A stretch of 64,000 bases of DNA from Amoebophrya sp. A120 (GCA_905178155.1 CAJINV010000010.1:3368587-3432586); one strand, 5' to 3'. Positions 35,101 to 44,779 are shown, numbered from the stretch's first letter. The notes: generated by a model from the sequence alone, not told the origin. Program-made: numbers and translations.

Positions 35101-37306
35101 TTACTGCTTCTGGTGTTGGATACCCTCGCGCTTCGTCCCCTTTTTTCTTGTCTTGCTGCGCCTCTTCGTCCTGCTCATCCACCTTCTTCTTTGCCAGTAG
35201 AGCAGCTTCCTTTTCTGCTTCTCTGGCTCGTTCTGGAAATTCTTCTTTTATCAAGTCGCCAATCTTGCTGAAGGAAACGTAGCGGCACTTGTCACCGAGG
35301 TAATCACCCCAGCAGTTTCTGGTAATTTTTCTCGTTAAAAGTGTTACGCCGCCTGGATGGAGCATGTAGTTTTGGTTGAAGAACGTGGCATCTAATTGTG
35401 ATACCGCCGAAACATCAATCATTGACCACGTGCCAATTGTTCTAGTACCTGGCCAGGTCGAGTACCTGAAATGGGACGTCGAATGAAGAAGTGCTGCATC
35501 TACTCCGGCTTTTATGTCCTCCGCCCTGAAACTCGAGAATTCGCGTCGCGCCATGTTCTTCAAATCCTTTTCGTTCACGCGACACAACTGGCGGCGGGCA
35601 AGTCCACGAAGGTATGAGTACACGTCCGCTTGCTGCTGTGTCAATCCCTTTCGCGGATCAACTTTCACGGTAGGATTGTGCGTATCAAACCAATCTTGAG
35701 CTTTTGAAACAAGAAATGCCCCGTATTTCTTGTTTTCGCCGGTGCTAGTAGCTCTTTCGCCTCCTGCAGCTAACATCGACACCAAACTCAAGCGGACTGC
35801 TTTCTTCTCATCCGCGTACTCCATTTCTCGACTGAGTAGCTCAGCACACGCCACAGCCCCTTTTCGACCGTCTCCTTCGAATGCTAAGCACTTATTATTC
35901 TTCTTGTTCTCGTCGAGAAACTGTCTCGCCTCTGCGGCTAGTGCTTGGCACTCAGGATTTTCGGCAATTTCTTTTTGGGCGCGAAGTGACAGTCCGGTCT
36001 CCCCGTCCTCGAAGACGTTTCCGATGCTTTGCGGAACTGTCATTATTTTTGCTCTCCCCCGAAACTGCAAACTGAGCTGGCGGCCCTTGTCAACTGATAC
36101 TATTTTTCTCACGGTCAACGACGTCGGAGTTTCTGTTGCGCGGCGCCACGGTTCCACAGTATCCGGCTTTCTGTGGATAGAAATCACCGGCATCCCCGCA
36201 CCGGTCGTGTCTTCTATCAGCTTCGCTTTTTCGACCGGTTGACGAAAATAGTAAATTGCGAGAAGATTTCGATGGCCGCCGGCGGGAACCTTCAACAAGT
36301 TGCCAATCCTCGCGATATTCTGGTTGCGAAAATTCTCTAGATGTTGGCACTTTTCTCTAACTTCATCTAGGTTTCGCAGAACTCGAACTTCGGCGGATAA
36401 GTCTGAGTCCGTTGGTGCCGGTGTCCTTAGCGCACCGACGATGATTCGCGAGTAAGCATACCATTTTTCAGGTTGCTGCTGGTAGTTTTTCAAATCCTGC
36501 TTCACAATTTCAGGCGCAGACTGTTCTGGCTTAAAATCTTCGATTGGTTCTAGTTGCTGCCTAGCTCGACTAGAACTGCTTGGCTCTGGTGCTGGTAGTG
36601 CGGATTCGTTGCGGTTGTTGCTTTCGTTTGCTCCTCCAGCCGCAAACACAGAGACTTGACGACTTTCTATTTCTGACTCGATAGAGATGGAGAATGCTTT
36701 TGCTGCAGCGGTATTCAACCACTTCACTTCTTGACTTGCGTAAATTTGACTGCATCTCTGCACAAAATCTTGGCTGAGGCTCTCCCACAGGTTGAAGAAG
36801 TACTGGCTGTCCTCGTGACTTTTCCTCCAGCCACCGCACTTCGCTACTTCTTCTTCGGTGTTGATAAAAATCTTTAACCGGTGCTGCAATGTCATTCCCA
36901 AGAGCATTTGCGCCTCGTCTTTCCATTGCGTGTCGTCCACGATAATCGCCCTGGTCATTCCTCCTCCTGGTCGTTTCTGATCTACGCAGCTCTTTGGTAA
37001 TGCATACAACAGCTCGCCAACTCCTGCAACCGTGGCCTTCCCTGCTGCAGTTGATGCCTGAATCTTTAATGGTGTAAATCGGAGCTCGACGCCATTTTCT
37101 CGACAAAATTGCTGATGACGCCGGTACTGTTTTAAACCCAGAAAAACGCTCTTGCTGAAGCCGGTGTCTAGTAGAAATTTTACTGCTTTTACCCCCTCCT
37201 CCGACGGAGTTCGCCCGAGGTTGAGAATTTTTATTGTTTTTATTGCGAGCTTCACGCTCTTTGCGAAATCTTTCATTGCAGGACGGGCTGGTCTCCTGCT
37301 CTTCAT
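32012..37306 (-). CDS. Retrotransposon pol: protease, DD35E integrase, reverse transcriptase
   Basis: 1764 residues from ATG at 37306. Protease: FLLDTGFSKSVF (DTG at 47-49) with the partner LLG motif near 135. Integrase: Asp in WSMIDVSAV (about 631), Asp in CVDPGREN (about 753) and Glu in ALAEV (about 789), giving exactly D-x35-E. The first spacing is long because of a Lys/Glu-rich insert (about 695-725), and I see no clear HHCC zinc finger. Then GDLIEWKNKAGRWVPGYVED looks like a C-terminal beta-barrel. Reverse transcriptase near the end: LFDVPRAFN (motif A), YGLLDAAFLFY, and HVDDF in place of YVDD. The open frame extends upstream to 37492, so it overlaps the last 16 nt of gag in the -1 frame, and a gag-pol frameshift is possible. 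RNase H follows in the -1 frame. Confidence 0.88.
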   Translation of the reverse strand: MKSRRPARPAMKDFAKSVKLAIKTIKILNLGRTPSEEGVKAVKFLLDTGFSKSVFLGLKQYRRHQQFCRENGVELRFTPLKIQASTAAGKATVAGVGELLYALPKSCVDQKRPGGGMTRAIIVDDTQWKDEAQMLLGMTLQHRLKIFINTEEEVAKCGGWRKSHEDSQYFFNLWESLSQDFVQRCSQIYASQEVKWLNTAAAKAFSISIESEIESRQVSVFAAGGANESNNRNESALPAPEPSSSSRARQQLEPIEDFKPEQSAPEIVKQDLKNYQQQPEKWYAYSRIIVGALRTPAPTDSDLSAEVRVLRNLDEVREKCQHLENFRNQNIARIGNLLKVPAGGHRNLLAIYYFRQPVEKAKLIEDTTGAGMPVISIHRKPDTVEPWRRATETPTSLTVRKIVSVDKGRQLSLQFRGRAKIMTVPQSIGNVFEDGETGLSLRAQKEIAENPECQALAAEARQFLDENKKNNKCLAFEGDGRKGAVACAELLSREMEYADEKKAVRLSLVSMLAAGGERATSTGENKKYGAFLVSKAQDWFDTHNPTVKVDPRKGLTQQQADVYSYLRGLARRQLCRVNEKDLKNMARREFSSFRAEDIKAGVDAALLHSTSHFRYSTWPGTRTIGTWSMIDVSAVSQLDATFFNQNYMLHPGGVTLLTRKITRNCWGDYLGDKCRYVSFSKIGDLIKEEFPERAREAEKEAALLAKKKVDEQDEEAQQDKKKGDEARGYPTPEAVTEFVARNIENVGRVLCVDPGRENVAEKLALLLLGYGVRVFVVSTASPTAMALAEVMSLHLKSELEAALRHPLLRHLALSSLIQVLLAARRERNGYRAYLERDEEWRIRHNGEAPDLNAMRYFDVDAAANSSTVRAEHREAARSCVAEAHLDKEFHAGLQHLWEKLTDLNRGPRGIKKGDLIEWKNKAGRWVPGYVEDCSGKVWGIRPLSSTAAVSKIPKTHIRRVVDSELLAGMPDGVEIRSADIPHIASICEQVKDKGYFRRIRKQLGLREGVVGESKLVVCSDCHEWRYVVPSFKDNVTRCCMLFPKTFCGDLSDDQLASMGSWVCEKDLKRELRLKKWDEEGGGEGDNDQKAKSQSSSSSSSNWKNHDDQDKSKPGVMIDETKNETRELDPSEPLERVDIKAENTSPSAALGGTSDFDDLANDGRVNFIDISTEDLEGMMDVINTHSHIAIMSTVLQEADPSMPQKKGKLDPEKKISWEATEAALGIPLDLGSRGLKTVLDELKETNVRQVNVESAAFATLANFLSTESVKEGWAAPRWLLDDISITWETGRAKMLNGKGSQHKNRTCCKFYVNKVLNDKERLCFGRESDEGTVCAIRFEFASEFAAAIENTDERAVAIHRPGVTAAARKRLRAARKLADWHPSAVLEEVGMFDIVAQALLKELVGNLIPREGEKQASVLLQDESYHLHLPSKKDENREEEAEDDNVKTVLTSRLILDAKWLSDVYLTFKVRWAPGGHKQQRPFEEGEHSSPTLSSLELRLICLAVGTFEGLEVVLFDVPRAFNLTEECEPSKRPEMRFPRDSGRLGEALRAALEKMNQIYNTKFRPDSRLRVRIPQYGLLDAAFLFYRKSRSEMVAADCVPSALSTTCYRLNVEGQIGAILASHVDDFIMFINLKFRNLVGNVKNLMKRAFVSLADDCFRTLGSEWDTFTGKQIRTLFVNGKSCLDVSLHEKVRELGFWESDNTRRGAKPEPNALLSELEITRLRGVRGSTSYISEWIPEFLYNTCRGLSVRETTQKEQPKTRKE

Positions 37307-37476
37307 ATTTTCGAAAGGCTGACATTTGCTGAGAAGAAGTTCTAAGGTAGTTCTCTCTTCCGGAGGTGCAGTTTCTGCTTCTTTACTGCTCTTCCTCTTT
37401 TTTCTTCTCCTCCGATTCTTCTTTACTGGATCTTCTTTGTACTGTGAAGGATTCCAGCGGGGGTGCCGCGAATCCT

Positions 37477-40400
37477 CTACTTGAAATCCGCCTCACCATC
37501 CCCATCTTCCTCCGGCTCCATCTTCTCGCCTCCAGAGCCTTCTTCTCCACCTTCGCCTTCTTCCTCCTCTTCCTTCACAGTATGAGTTGAAGCATGCCGA
37601 CGCTGTAACTGGCGTTTCTTTTTCTGCTTGAAGCCGTTGTAGTTCACGTCCAGTTCTTCCATTTCCGCGTCTTCTTCCTCGGCATCGTCATCCTGATACT
37701 CGTTCTCCCAGAACCGCTCCTCAACCCCTTCCAGCGTCACACCAAAGTTGTGCACGACGATCCCGCGCTCGTTCACGAACTGCACCTTCATGCGGTAGTT
37801 TCTCCTTGGTTTGCGCGAGAAGTTGTTGTTGTTTTTATTGTTCCAAGTCTTTACACCCTTCCGTGGTTTTCCTTTTTTGTTCGTGAATCGCTGGGCGTAG
37901 CGAATGAAGTGCGACTGCAGAATTCGCTCGCTTTTCAAGACTGGACACTCCTTCTTTAAGTGCTCCGCACTTCCGCAACTCCAGCAGCGTGGTGGATTTG
38001 GGCAATCCTTTTTCAAATGCCCAAAATCACCACACTGCCAACAGGATTTCGCACCCACGACCGGTTGATTCGTGTTTTTGTCGCCGAAACGCTTAAACGA
38101 AGCGGCTGCGATTTTGATATCGGGGTCATTCTCGACAAGGTCGCAAAACGGCTCGTCGGTCTCGTTCAAGAAGTTCGCGCTTTTGATGCTTATTTTTATA
38201 ACACAAATCCGTCGAGAACGACAACGGGCCGAACGAGCGAACGTGGGTCGTCAGACCGAAGACCAACAACCCTCCCTTACCCCGCGGGACAAGGGTTTCG
38301 TCTCGACAGAAAAGCGAAATAAAAGGGCGGGACGGGCGGGAAAGTTTTAAAACCTCAACCTTCAACCGAAAATCAAAATGGCCTCGAGTTTATAGGGTCT
38401 TCCCGGGACCACAACAACGAGAGATGAAGGAGTAAGAGCGCATTGCTTTATAAAAATCCGCTTTGTGTTACGCACGGCGACCCTGCGAGCCGCTTCGCTA
38501 GGCCCGCCGGTTCTCCTACTCACACAAACCATAACTTTTATAACACAAATCCGTCGAGAACGACAACGGGCCGAACGAGCGAACGTGGGTCGTCAGACCG
38601 AAGACCAACAACCCGCTGACGGAGGAAGAGAGGCCACGGGCCTCTCTCTCTCCGTCATCGGGGTTGTCAGGTATATTTTCAGGTCTGGCGACCCACGTAC
38701 GCTTGTTCGGCCCGTTGTTGTCTCCGACAGATCGAGTTATAAAAGTTATGGTTTGTGTGATAAGGAGACAGCTCGGGCCTAGCGAAGCGGCCCGGGCAGG
38801 CGACGAGGGAACACAAAGCGGATTTTTATAAATAGATATGTTCTTCCCGCCTGGCGTTCTCATTGTTGTCCTGGTCCCGGGATTTATCCCATTCTTCCCT
38901 ACATCGGACATGTCGAGTTCGAGGCTGAAGACTCCGCCCCCGGACTTTCGACTCGCTGCAGTTGTTTCGGCCTGTGCATCGATGTTGAAATCCTGCACCG
39001 CTCTTTCCTTGATTTGCGAAAACGTCGGTAGCACCTTGTTGCTTTCCTTGATTAGTTCTCGCATGGTCGTCCTGTCGAGCGGATCCTTGATCGACCGGGC
39101 ACGGATTTCATCGTAGATCAACATCTTCTGCTCATCCGTGTTCTTGTCTAATTCGTACCCGACTTCAAAAGCAGCATCCTCCATTCTGTTGAGCAGCGAA
39201 AGAAAAGACTCACTTTTCTTCCAGTTCCCTCCATTCACTGCCCACTCCTGTGACTTTGTCGCAAGATCAGATGTGGGGCCGTTGTGCACCAGCGCAAACG
39301 TGCGGAAGTAATTTTTAAAAGTCCACGTCTGCAGGTCGTCCTTCTTCAGAAAACCCTTGCTCCAGAAGGCTGCTGCTTCGTCGCCATGCGCCTTTTCTAG
39401 CACGTACGTTTTCACGAGTGCTTTTTCTTGTGCTTCACTAATCAGCGACTCCTGCGGAACAAGCGCGCGCTCGATGTTGATCTTGAGATCGGCCTTGTAC
39501 GCTTCCAAATTTTTGTACGACTTGAAGCTCTTCAACTCCCCCAGTTGTTTGAAATCGATTCTTCCAACTTCCCACTTGTCGTAGTACTGGCCGAGATCTT
39601 TCATCGTAGAAACAAGCCCAAGGTCGAAGCTTCCAATTGGTGCAACAGTCGCACCGTCAGCGTCTTTGTAGAGGTTCTTGAGTTTCTTCTTTCTCACCCG
39701 GAGCCGCGCCCTGCGGGGCTTTTGCTAAAAAACGCCTAAAAATTTTACGGGTCGCGCCAAAAGCCGGGACCCAGGCAGCCGGATCACCACATGGCGAGAG
39801 CGGCCACAAAGTTGGCCTCAGGGCGCGCCTACCCGCCCGGGGGTCGGCATCGAAGCAGAACGACGGCCGCTATCCGGCAAAGGCCAAGCGGGCAGGCACG
39901 CCCGCCCCGGACAAAGAGGTGGGCGCGGCACCGGACACAATTAGCGAAATCCGCGGCCGCCTTGAAGGGGGAAAAGGCAACACACCCCGCGCGCCAAGGG
40001 TCAGGGCGGTGCTCCGGGGCGTGGTCCACGCGAACGCGCCATCCTTCACCCGGGCCGCGCGAAATTAAGAGTCGGGGAAAAATAAGACGGCGCCAAGGAG
40101 CCGGGCCGCGGGCCCTTGAGGCCGCCTATTCGTCCCACTATCGGCGGGCTTATTTTCACGGCCCGAAAGTTGGCGGGCGCCTTTTTTGCGATTTCGTGTG
40201 CGATTTCAGTGTGCAAAAAAATAAAAGAAAAAATAAGAAAAAAAATAAGACCCCCCGGCCCGTGGCCGGGCGCGCAATAGGTGGGGGAATAAGAGAAAAA
40301 ATAAGCGCTATTTTAGGCGAAAAAAATAAAAGAAAAAAATAAGACTTAAAAATAAGAAACAAAAGTAAGACCAAAAAGTAAGACCAAGAAATAAGATCAA

Positions 40401-42375
40401 AAAGTAAGACCGAAAAGTAAGACCAAAAAGTAAGACCAAAAAGTAAGACCAAAAAATAAGACCAAAAAGTAAGACCGAAAAGTAAGACCAAAAAGTAAGA
40501 CCAAAAAGTAAGACGCAAAAACGGGCCAAAAAAATAAGAGCTTGGGCGCGGCCCTTAATTAGAGCGCAGAAAAGGTCTCGCGCACAAGGATGACACCCCG
40601 CCAGCTTTCTCCCAATTACGAAAGTGCCTCAGGTGGGCGGCCGCAATGCAGCAGAGACCCGCGAAGAGCAAAAGGGGGCGAAGCCAGAAGCGAAAGCCTG
40701 TGCCGGAAAGGGCGAAGGCCATAAATTTTTTAGGCTTTAAATAGGGCCGCCTCCGCAAGGCGCGGCGCAGGGTGATCTTTCCACGCTGCTTTGGTTCCTC
40801 GAGGAAACGCTGCCCCATCCTGAGCGAGGGATAACCACCGGGATACCCTTTTCCCCCATCTTGGTATCCTTTTTGGTTATCGTACCAGTCGTCTTCGGGC
40901 AGGTAAGCTGGCGCGTTGTACTTACCATTCTTGTCAAACCAACCCTTCTCCCCTTTTCCTTCCTTTCCTTTCTTCCCCTTCTTTTCGCGCCAGTAGTTGT
41001 TTCCGCTTGCAGAGTAGGAATTGTTCTTGTAGTACTCAGAGTTGTGCTTCGAGGAGAAGCTGTACTCGGAGGCTTCTTCTTCCGTTCCGGAACCCTGGTA
41101 TGCCGAGCTTGCTGCACTCGCACCAGCCGCATCGAAGTACCCGTACTTCTTGCTGTGCGACTTACTTTTCCACCATGCGCTACTGTACTCGTCGCAGTAC
41201 GGGTCGTAGTGGTAGTAATCGTTCGGGTCATACTTCTGCGACTTCTTGACTTTCTCCATCTTCTTGATTTTACTACTCTGCTCCGAAACTCGGCTCGCGA
41301 CAGAATTTGCCTTCGAAGGATTCTTCTCAACTGTATCCTCATCAAGTCCTGCATCCGAGAGCATCTGCTCAACAGCACGCGCCTCGCGCTCGAGCCGCTC
41401 GGAGGCTTTTTCCGAAGTCATTCGCTTCGTATCCAACAAATTCGCGCCCAGCAACTGCAGCTCCGCATCATGCTTGATTTCTCCGTCGCCGTCAAGTCGG
41501 TAGAATTTCGTGCGCGGGCTGGTGCGGACACCGGTAGCTTTTAGTGTGTTCAATTCTTGTACCAACATGCTCTTTTCTGATTCCGTTTTGTTTTGCTGCA
41601 TAGCTAACTGCCCTTCGAGGTTTGCAGTTAAGGCGCGCTGTTTTTCGAGCTCTTGCAGAATCAGGCCGTATTTGGATTCGAGAATCTGGAGCCCACTACT
41701 GGTCTGGTTTGTCAAGAAGTTCATCTGGCTGACTTGTCCGGTGAGTCTTCCGCCAAGGTCTCGCACTTGATCCGCCTGACCGCTAATCTTACCGCTGATG
41801 TCCTGCACGACATCACTCAAGATGACTCTCGTTTGCTCGGCGTCGCCGGACAGTTTTGCGTAGGCCTGGTCGACTGCAATCCTTGTCGAGCTTGCATCAT
41901 TCTCAAGACGCATCACCTTTGATTCGCTCCTTGCAGCCTTAATTTCCGCAGAAGAAGCGTTGTTGTTAGCGGCTCGCGCAGCGCTAGATGCTGATTTTGA
42001 TTGCTGCTGTGCTCGTTTCGCCTCGTTCATCATTCCGGCCGCGATCGGGACAAATTTCTCCTTGAAAAACTCCTTCATGGTGCCTTTTGTTAATACTTCG
42101 GTGTCTGGGTCGACTCCTGGCACAAATCTTGGGCTTCTCGGAGACAACGAAGTAATTGCACCGTCTTGAGCGACAACAATTGCAGAAGAAGTTGATGAAC
42201 TCGCTGCAGAATCCTGAAGCGCAAGTTGATTTTCTTCATTTGCGTCCGATAAGCGTCTCAACTTCTTTGATTGTGATCGGGTTGCGAGAGTTGTCTCATC
42301 ACGGCTTGTAGAAGGTGTGCGCGGCGTCTCCTCCCGATCCTGCCACTCGGCTCCTTCTCCTCGGTGCGAGCTCAT
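37477..42375 (-). CDS. Retrotransposon gag, interrupted by two removable TIR elements
   Basis: Segments 42375-40776, 39687-38835 and 38185-37477 total 3162 nt, or 1053 residues, from ATG at 42375. The N-terminal 330 residues are rich in coiled-coil heptads (ALTANLEGQLAMQQNKTESE). A Tyr/Gly/Lys/Ser-rich region follows (WREKKGKKGKEG). Then comes a helical capsid-like part (segment 2; AFWSKGFLKKDDLQTWTF). Last are two CCHC-type zinc knuckles (CWQCGDFGHLKKDC, CWSCGSAEHLKKEC) and a Glu-rich tail. It would bind and package the element's RNA and form the particle. The reading frame is continuous only if the 1082-bp and 644-bp elements are removed, each with its short flanking duplication, so either these behave as introns or this copy's gag is broken. 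Confidence 0.8.
38191..38834. mobile_element. 644-bp TIR/foldback element inside gag
   Basis: The ends are TATTTTTATAACACAAATCC and (inverted, imperfect) GGATTTTTATAAATA. A nearly perfect large foldback occupies 38449-38833 (TTTATAAAAATCCGCTTTG … CAAAGCGGATTTTTATAAA). A 79-bp segment (38194-38272) is repeated exactly at 38536-38614, with an inverted relative at about 38670-38740. The flanking 5-mers (ATGCT, GATAT) do not match well. Removal of 649 bases restores the gag frame (…GGKNI-S-KSANF…). It could be an introner or a nested MITE-like insertion. Confidence 0.8.
39694..40775. mobile_element. 1082-bp TIR element inside gag
   Basis: The left end is TCACCCGGAGCCGCGCCCTG; the right end, inverted, is TCACCCTGCGCCGCGCCTTG. 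AACGCCTAAAAATTTTA and TAAATTTTTTAGGCTTT pair further in. The TSD is a perfect TCTTTC (39688-39693 and 40776-40781). Removal with one TSD copy restores the gag frame (…QRGK-KKLKNLYKD…). Its ends and 6-bp TSD differ from the TAT...ATA introners. It holds GC-rich sequence and a 13-bp tandem array but no supported gene. Confidence 0.88.
40355..40515. repeat. 13-bp tandem array (AAAAAGTAAGACC)
   Basis: About 11-12 head-to-tail copies of AAAAAGTAAGACC with minor changes lie within the 1082-bp TIR element. Similar short AAATAAGA motifs precede it from about 40205. It gives spurious Leu/Phe/Trp-rich frames and is not coding. Confidence 0.85.
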
Positions 42376-42874
42376 CGCGGTGGTAGTTGAGAGTGGTTGG
42401 CAGTAGTTGTTCTGATTCTTAGTTGTTTAGTAGTGGTTTGTGTATCTGTTTTTAGAGAAATTGAGACAATTCAAGAGATTACTTCATTCTTTTCATGTCA
42501 CAAAAACAGCAAACCACGCAACCAAAACAACTTTTCTTCTCTTTATTTTTATTTCCAAAATGAATCGACCAACAGGAAGCTTTTTCTTACTTTCGTCCCT
42601 TATCCTTTTCCCTTACACCGGATTAGGGGTCGTGGTTCAATTCCAATCTCTCGCTTTTCTCCAAAACCTCGTCGTAGATCAAAAGCAGCAGAAAAAGAAA
42701 AGCTTGTCCAGCAACAAGTCCAGCAAGTACTATTAATTCCAGCGCTTTCCAAAAGATAAGTTCCAGCAGGTAAAAAGCCAATGAAGTACAGCAGGTCCAC
42801 ATACGTTTTTGATAAAAATTTTTACGTAGGAATTTCTTGTTTTTGAACGTGAATTACATCTGACGGCACCCGGT
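42376..42874. other. Spacer between gag and the 634-residue ORF
   Basis: About 500 bp of the retrotransposon, T-rich on the plus strand, with no supported gene on either strand. It may hold control sequences for an internal transcript, but nothing specific was recognised. Confidence 0.4.
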
Positions 42875-44779
42875 CTACTCGACTCTTTCTTCTTCGTCGC
42901 TGCTGTCGTCAAACGTGTACACACGTACCGTTGATCCTGGTGGCGCTTGTCTCAGAGCTTCCCTTGCCAGTTCCTGTGCTCTCGCGCGGATCTGCTCTCT
43001 GGTTTCACCAGGATTTGCTGAAAATGTAAAGTTCTGGCGGTTGTTTTCGTTGTAGCTGTTCACACCAGGGAGACTAATTCCAAGACCGCTTGTTCCTTGT
43101 CCGCTCGTTGAGTTCGTGCTCGTGGGAGTGTTCTCGTACTGACTCGGGATGCTGTCACCAGAGAAAACTTGACGCAGTTCTGATCCGGTTCTGGAGTAGA
43201 AGGCACTTCTTTCTGCTTCTTTCTCCGAGTGGTAGATGAAGTTGTCTCCGTTTCCAGCTCCGACAAAGAATTCTCCTGGTCGCTCAACTGTGCGCTTTGT
43301 TAAAATTAATCGGCTCCTACCGTTCCTTCCCGGGATTACTGAGTCTCCTGGCAGCAGCGCGGGACCGCGCTGGGCCCTCGGAACTTCTGTTTCCGGATTT
43401 GAACTGTTACCGGCTTCCGATTCGGGTTCTGCTTCGGTCAGGTCTTCCAGGAAGTTGGGGTCGCTACAAGCCTCTTCCCACAGCGGTTTTAACGCGGCGA
43501 GAATTCTTCTCTTCTTTGCGAATGAAATGGCGTCCGCGGGAAAACTATTTCCGGTTCTAGAGAAGTTTCTCAACAAGCGACTCCACCACCGTGCTATTTC
43601 TGGTGCAATCGGTAGGTCGTGACCGTTGAAGGTCACCGGAGATCCGTAGACGCCGCTGAGTGGAGCGCAGTAGGCAAAATATCCGATAGGCTGCTTGGTT
43701 CGTTTTCCTTCCGCGAACAGGGACCCAAGACCGGCGCGGTCGAACTTTTCGCAGGCCTGGACTCCTTTCTTCCAGTCGGTGCCCTCGGCTTTTCCTTTAC
43801 AACAGCTGTAGTACTTGCCGAGATGCCAGTTGCAGTTTTTGCAGCTGCAGTTGAGCACCTCGATCTCGCGTGACTCCACAAAGGCAGCGGTAACGTCTTT
43901 GATGTAGAACAGATCCGACAGCTCTTTATCCTTCTTGACGAATTTCTTCCCCTTCTGCTGTTCCGGAGTGATCGCCTTGATGGTGTAGAAGCAGCCCTCG
44001 CGCAGACGCCCAACGTTGAGAATTATGTCCTCGTAGGTGAAAAGTTCTTCCTGCACTCCCTTTTCGACTGCGACTCGGTCAATTCCCAAGGCGATGTCCC
44101 ACGAGTGGACCTGGAAGAAGCGGAGTTTATTGTCTTCAAAACTCCTGAAAAGGACTAGCTGCGTCGTGTCCGGGCGCGAAAACAGAAACTGGATGTCGCT
44201 CTCGTTTTCTAGGAGCTGCCACGGTGCCGCTTCTTTCTGATAGAACTCGGCCACGCACTTCTCGACCGAAATTTCCGCCTCGTCGTCGTAGCTGAATGGC
44301 TTCCGCTCTGGTTTCACGCAGAGTGAAAAGATCGGATGATCTTCTGGATGCTTGCTAATCCAGTGATGATAATTGCTGTAGTTGCTTTTGATACCGGTGC
44401 AAACCTTTTCGAGTGTGACACCCTGCGGACCGATAGTGGTCGGCTTCCAGCCAATCACGAGAGGTTTTTCTTGTTTTGGCTCCTGCTTGACCTTGGCTGC
44501 GCTTTTCGACGACACAGCAGAGGACGACGACGAAAAGGATGTGTAACCGACGTTGTTGCTCACGGACTGGCCTAGCAGCAAGAAAAGGTCGCCGCACAGG
44601 TAGGCGTCGTTGAACGACTTCGATTCCGGGCTGGCGGTTTCGACGAAAACCCGATAGAAGCACTGGGCTCTGCAGGCGTCGATGAAGTCGATTCTTCCGA
44701 TGTCGTTGAAAATATCCTTGTCAGAAGTAGTTTTTAGTTTATAGCTCTGCTCTTTAAAACTGGGAAGCCGGATTGACAT
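42875..44779 (-). CDS. Retrotransposon-encoded 634-residue protein, unknown
   Basis: 634 residues, ATG at 44779, upstream of gag on the same strand. The N-terminal two thirds looks globular (MSIRLPSF, GRIDFIDACRAQCFYRVF, EDIILNVGRLREGCFYTIKA). It includes a Cys cluster around residues 300-320 (CSCKNCNWHLGKYYSCC) that could bind metal. The C-terminal third is Ser/Thr/Asn-rich and acidic, ending TFDDSSDEEERVE. I recognise no family. Such an ORF is not part of standard Copia elements. It could be a captured host gene, a second structural protein or an accessory factor. Its codon and amino-acid make-up resembles the neighbouring element ORFs rather than the Ala/Ser-rich host genes. Confidence 0.7.
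   Translation of the reverse strand: MSIRLPSFKEQSYKLKTTSDKDIFNDIGRIDFIDACRAQCFYRVFVETASPESKSFNDAYLCGDLFLLLGQSVSNNVGYTSFSSSSSAVSSKSAAKVKQEPKQEKPLVIGWKPTTIGPQGVTLEKVCTGIKSNYSNYHHWISKHPEDHPIFSLCVKPERKPFSYDDEAEISVEKCVAEFYQKEAAPWQLLENESDIQFLFSRPDTTQLVLFRSFEDNKLRFFQVHSWDIALGIDRVAVEKGVQEELFTYEDIILNVGRLREGCFYTIKAITPEQQKGKKFVKKDKELSDLFYIKDVTAAFVESREIEVLNCSCKNCNWHLGKYYSCCKGKAEGTDWKKGVQACEKFDRAGLGSLFAEGKRTKQPIGYFAYCAPLSGVYGSPVTFNGHDLPIAPEIARWWSRLLRNFSRTGNSFPADAISFAKKRRILAALKPLWEEACSDPNFLEDLTEAEPESEAGNSSNPETEVPRAQRGPALLPGDSVIPGRNGRSRLILTKRTVERPGEFFVGAGNGDNFIYHSEKEAERSAFYSRTGSELRQVFSGDSIPSQYENTPTSTNSTSGQGTSGLGISLPGVNSYNENNRQNFTFSANPGETREQIRARAQELAREALRQAPPGSTVRVYTFDDSSDEEERVE

Noticed and set aside
36570-37325. 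A 251-codon minus-strand frame overlapping the start of pol.
   Set aside because: It is an out-of-frame shadow of pol. The protease DTG and LLG motifs are in the other frame.
40156-40529. Leu/Phe/Trp/Ser-rich frames that look like membrane proteins.
   Set aside because: They are translations of the 13-bp AAAAAGTAAGACC tandem array and lack any non-repetitive sequence.
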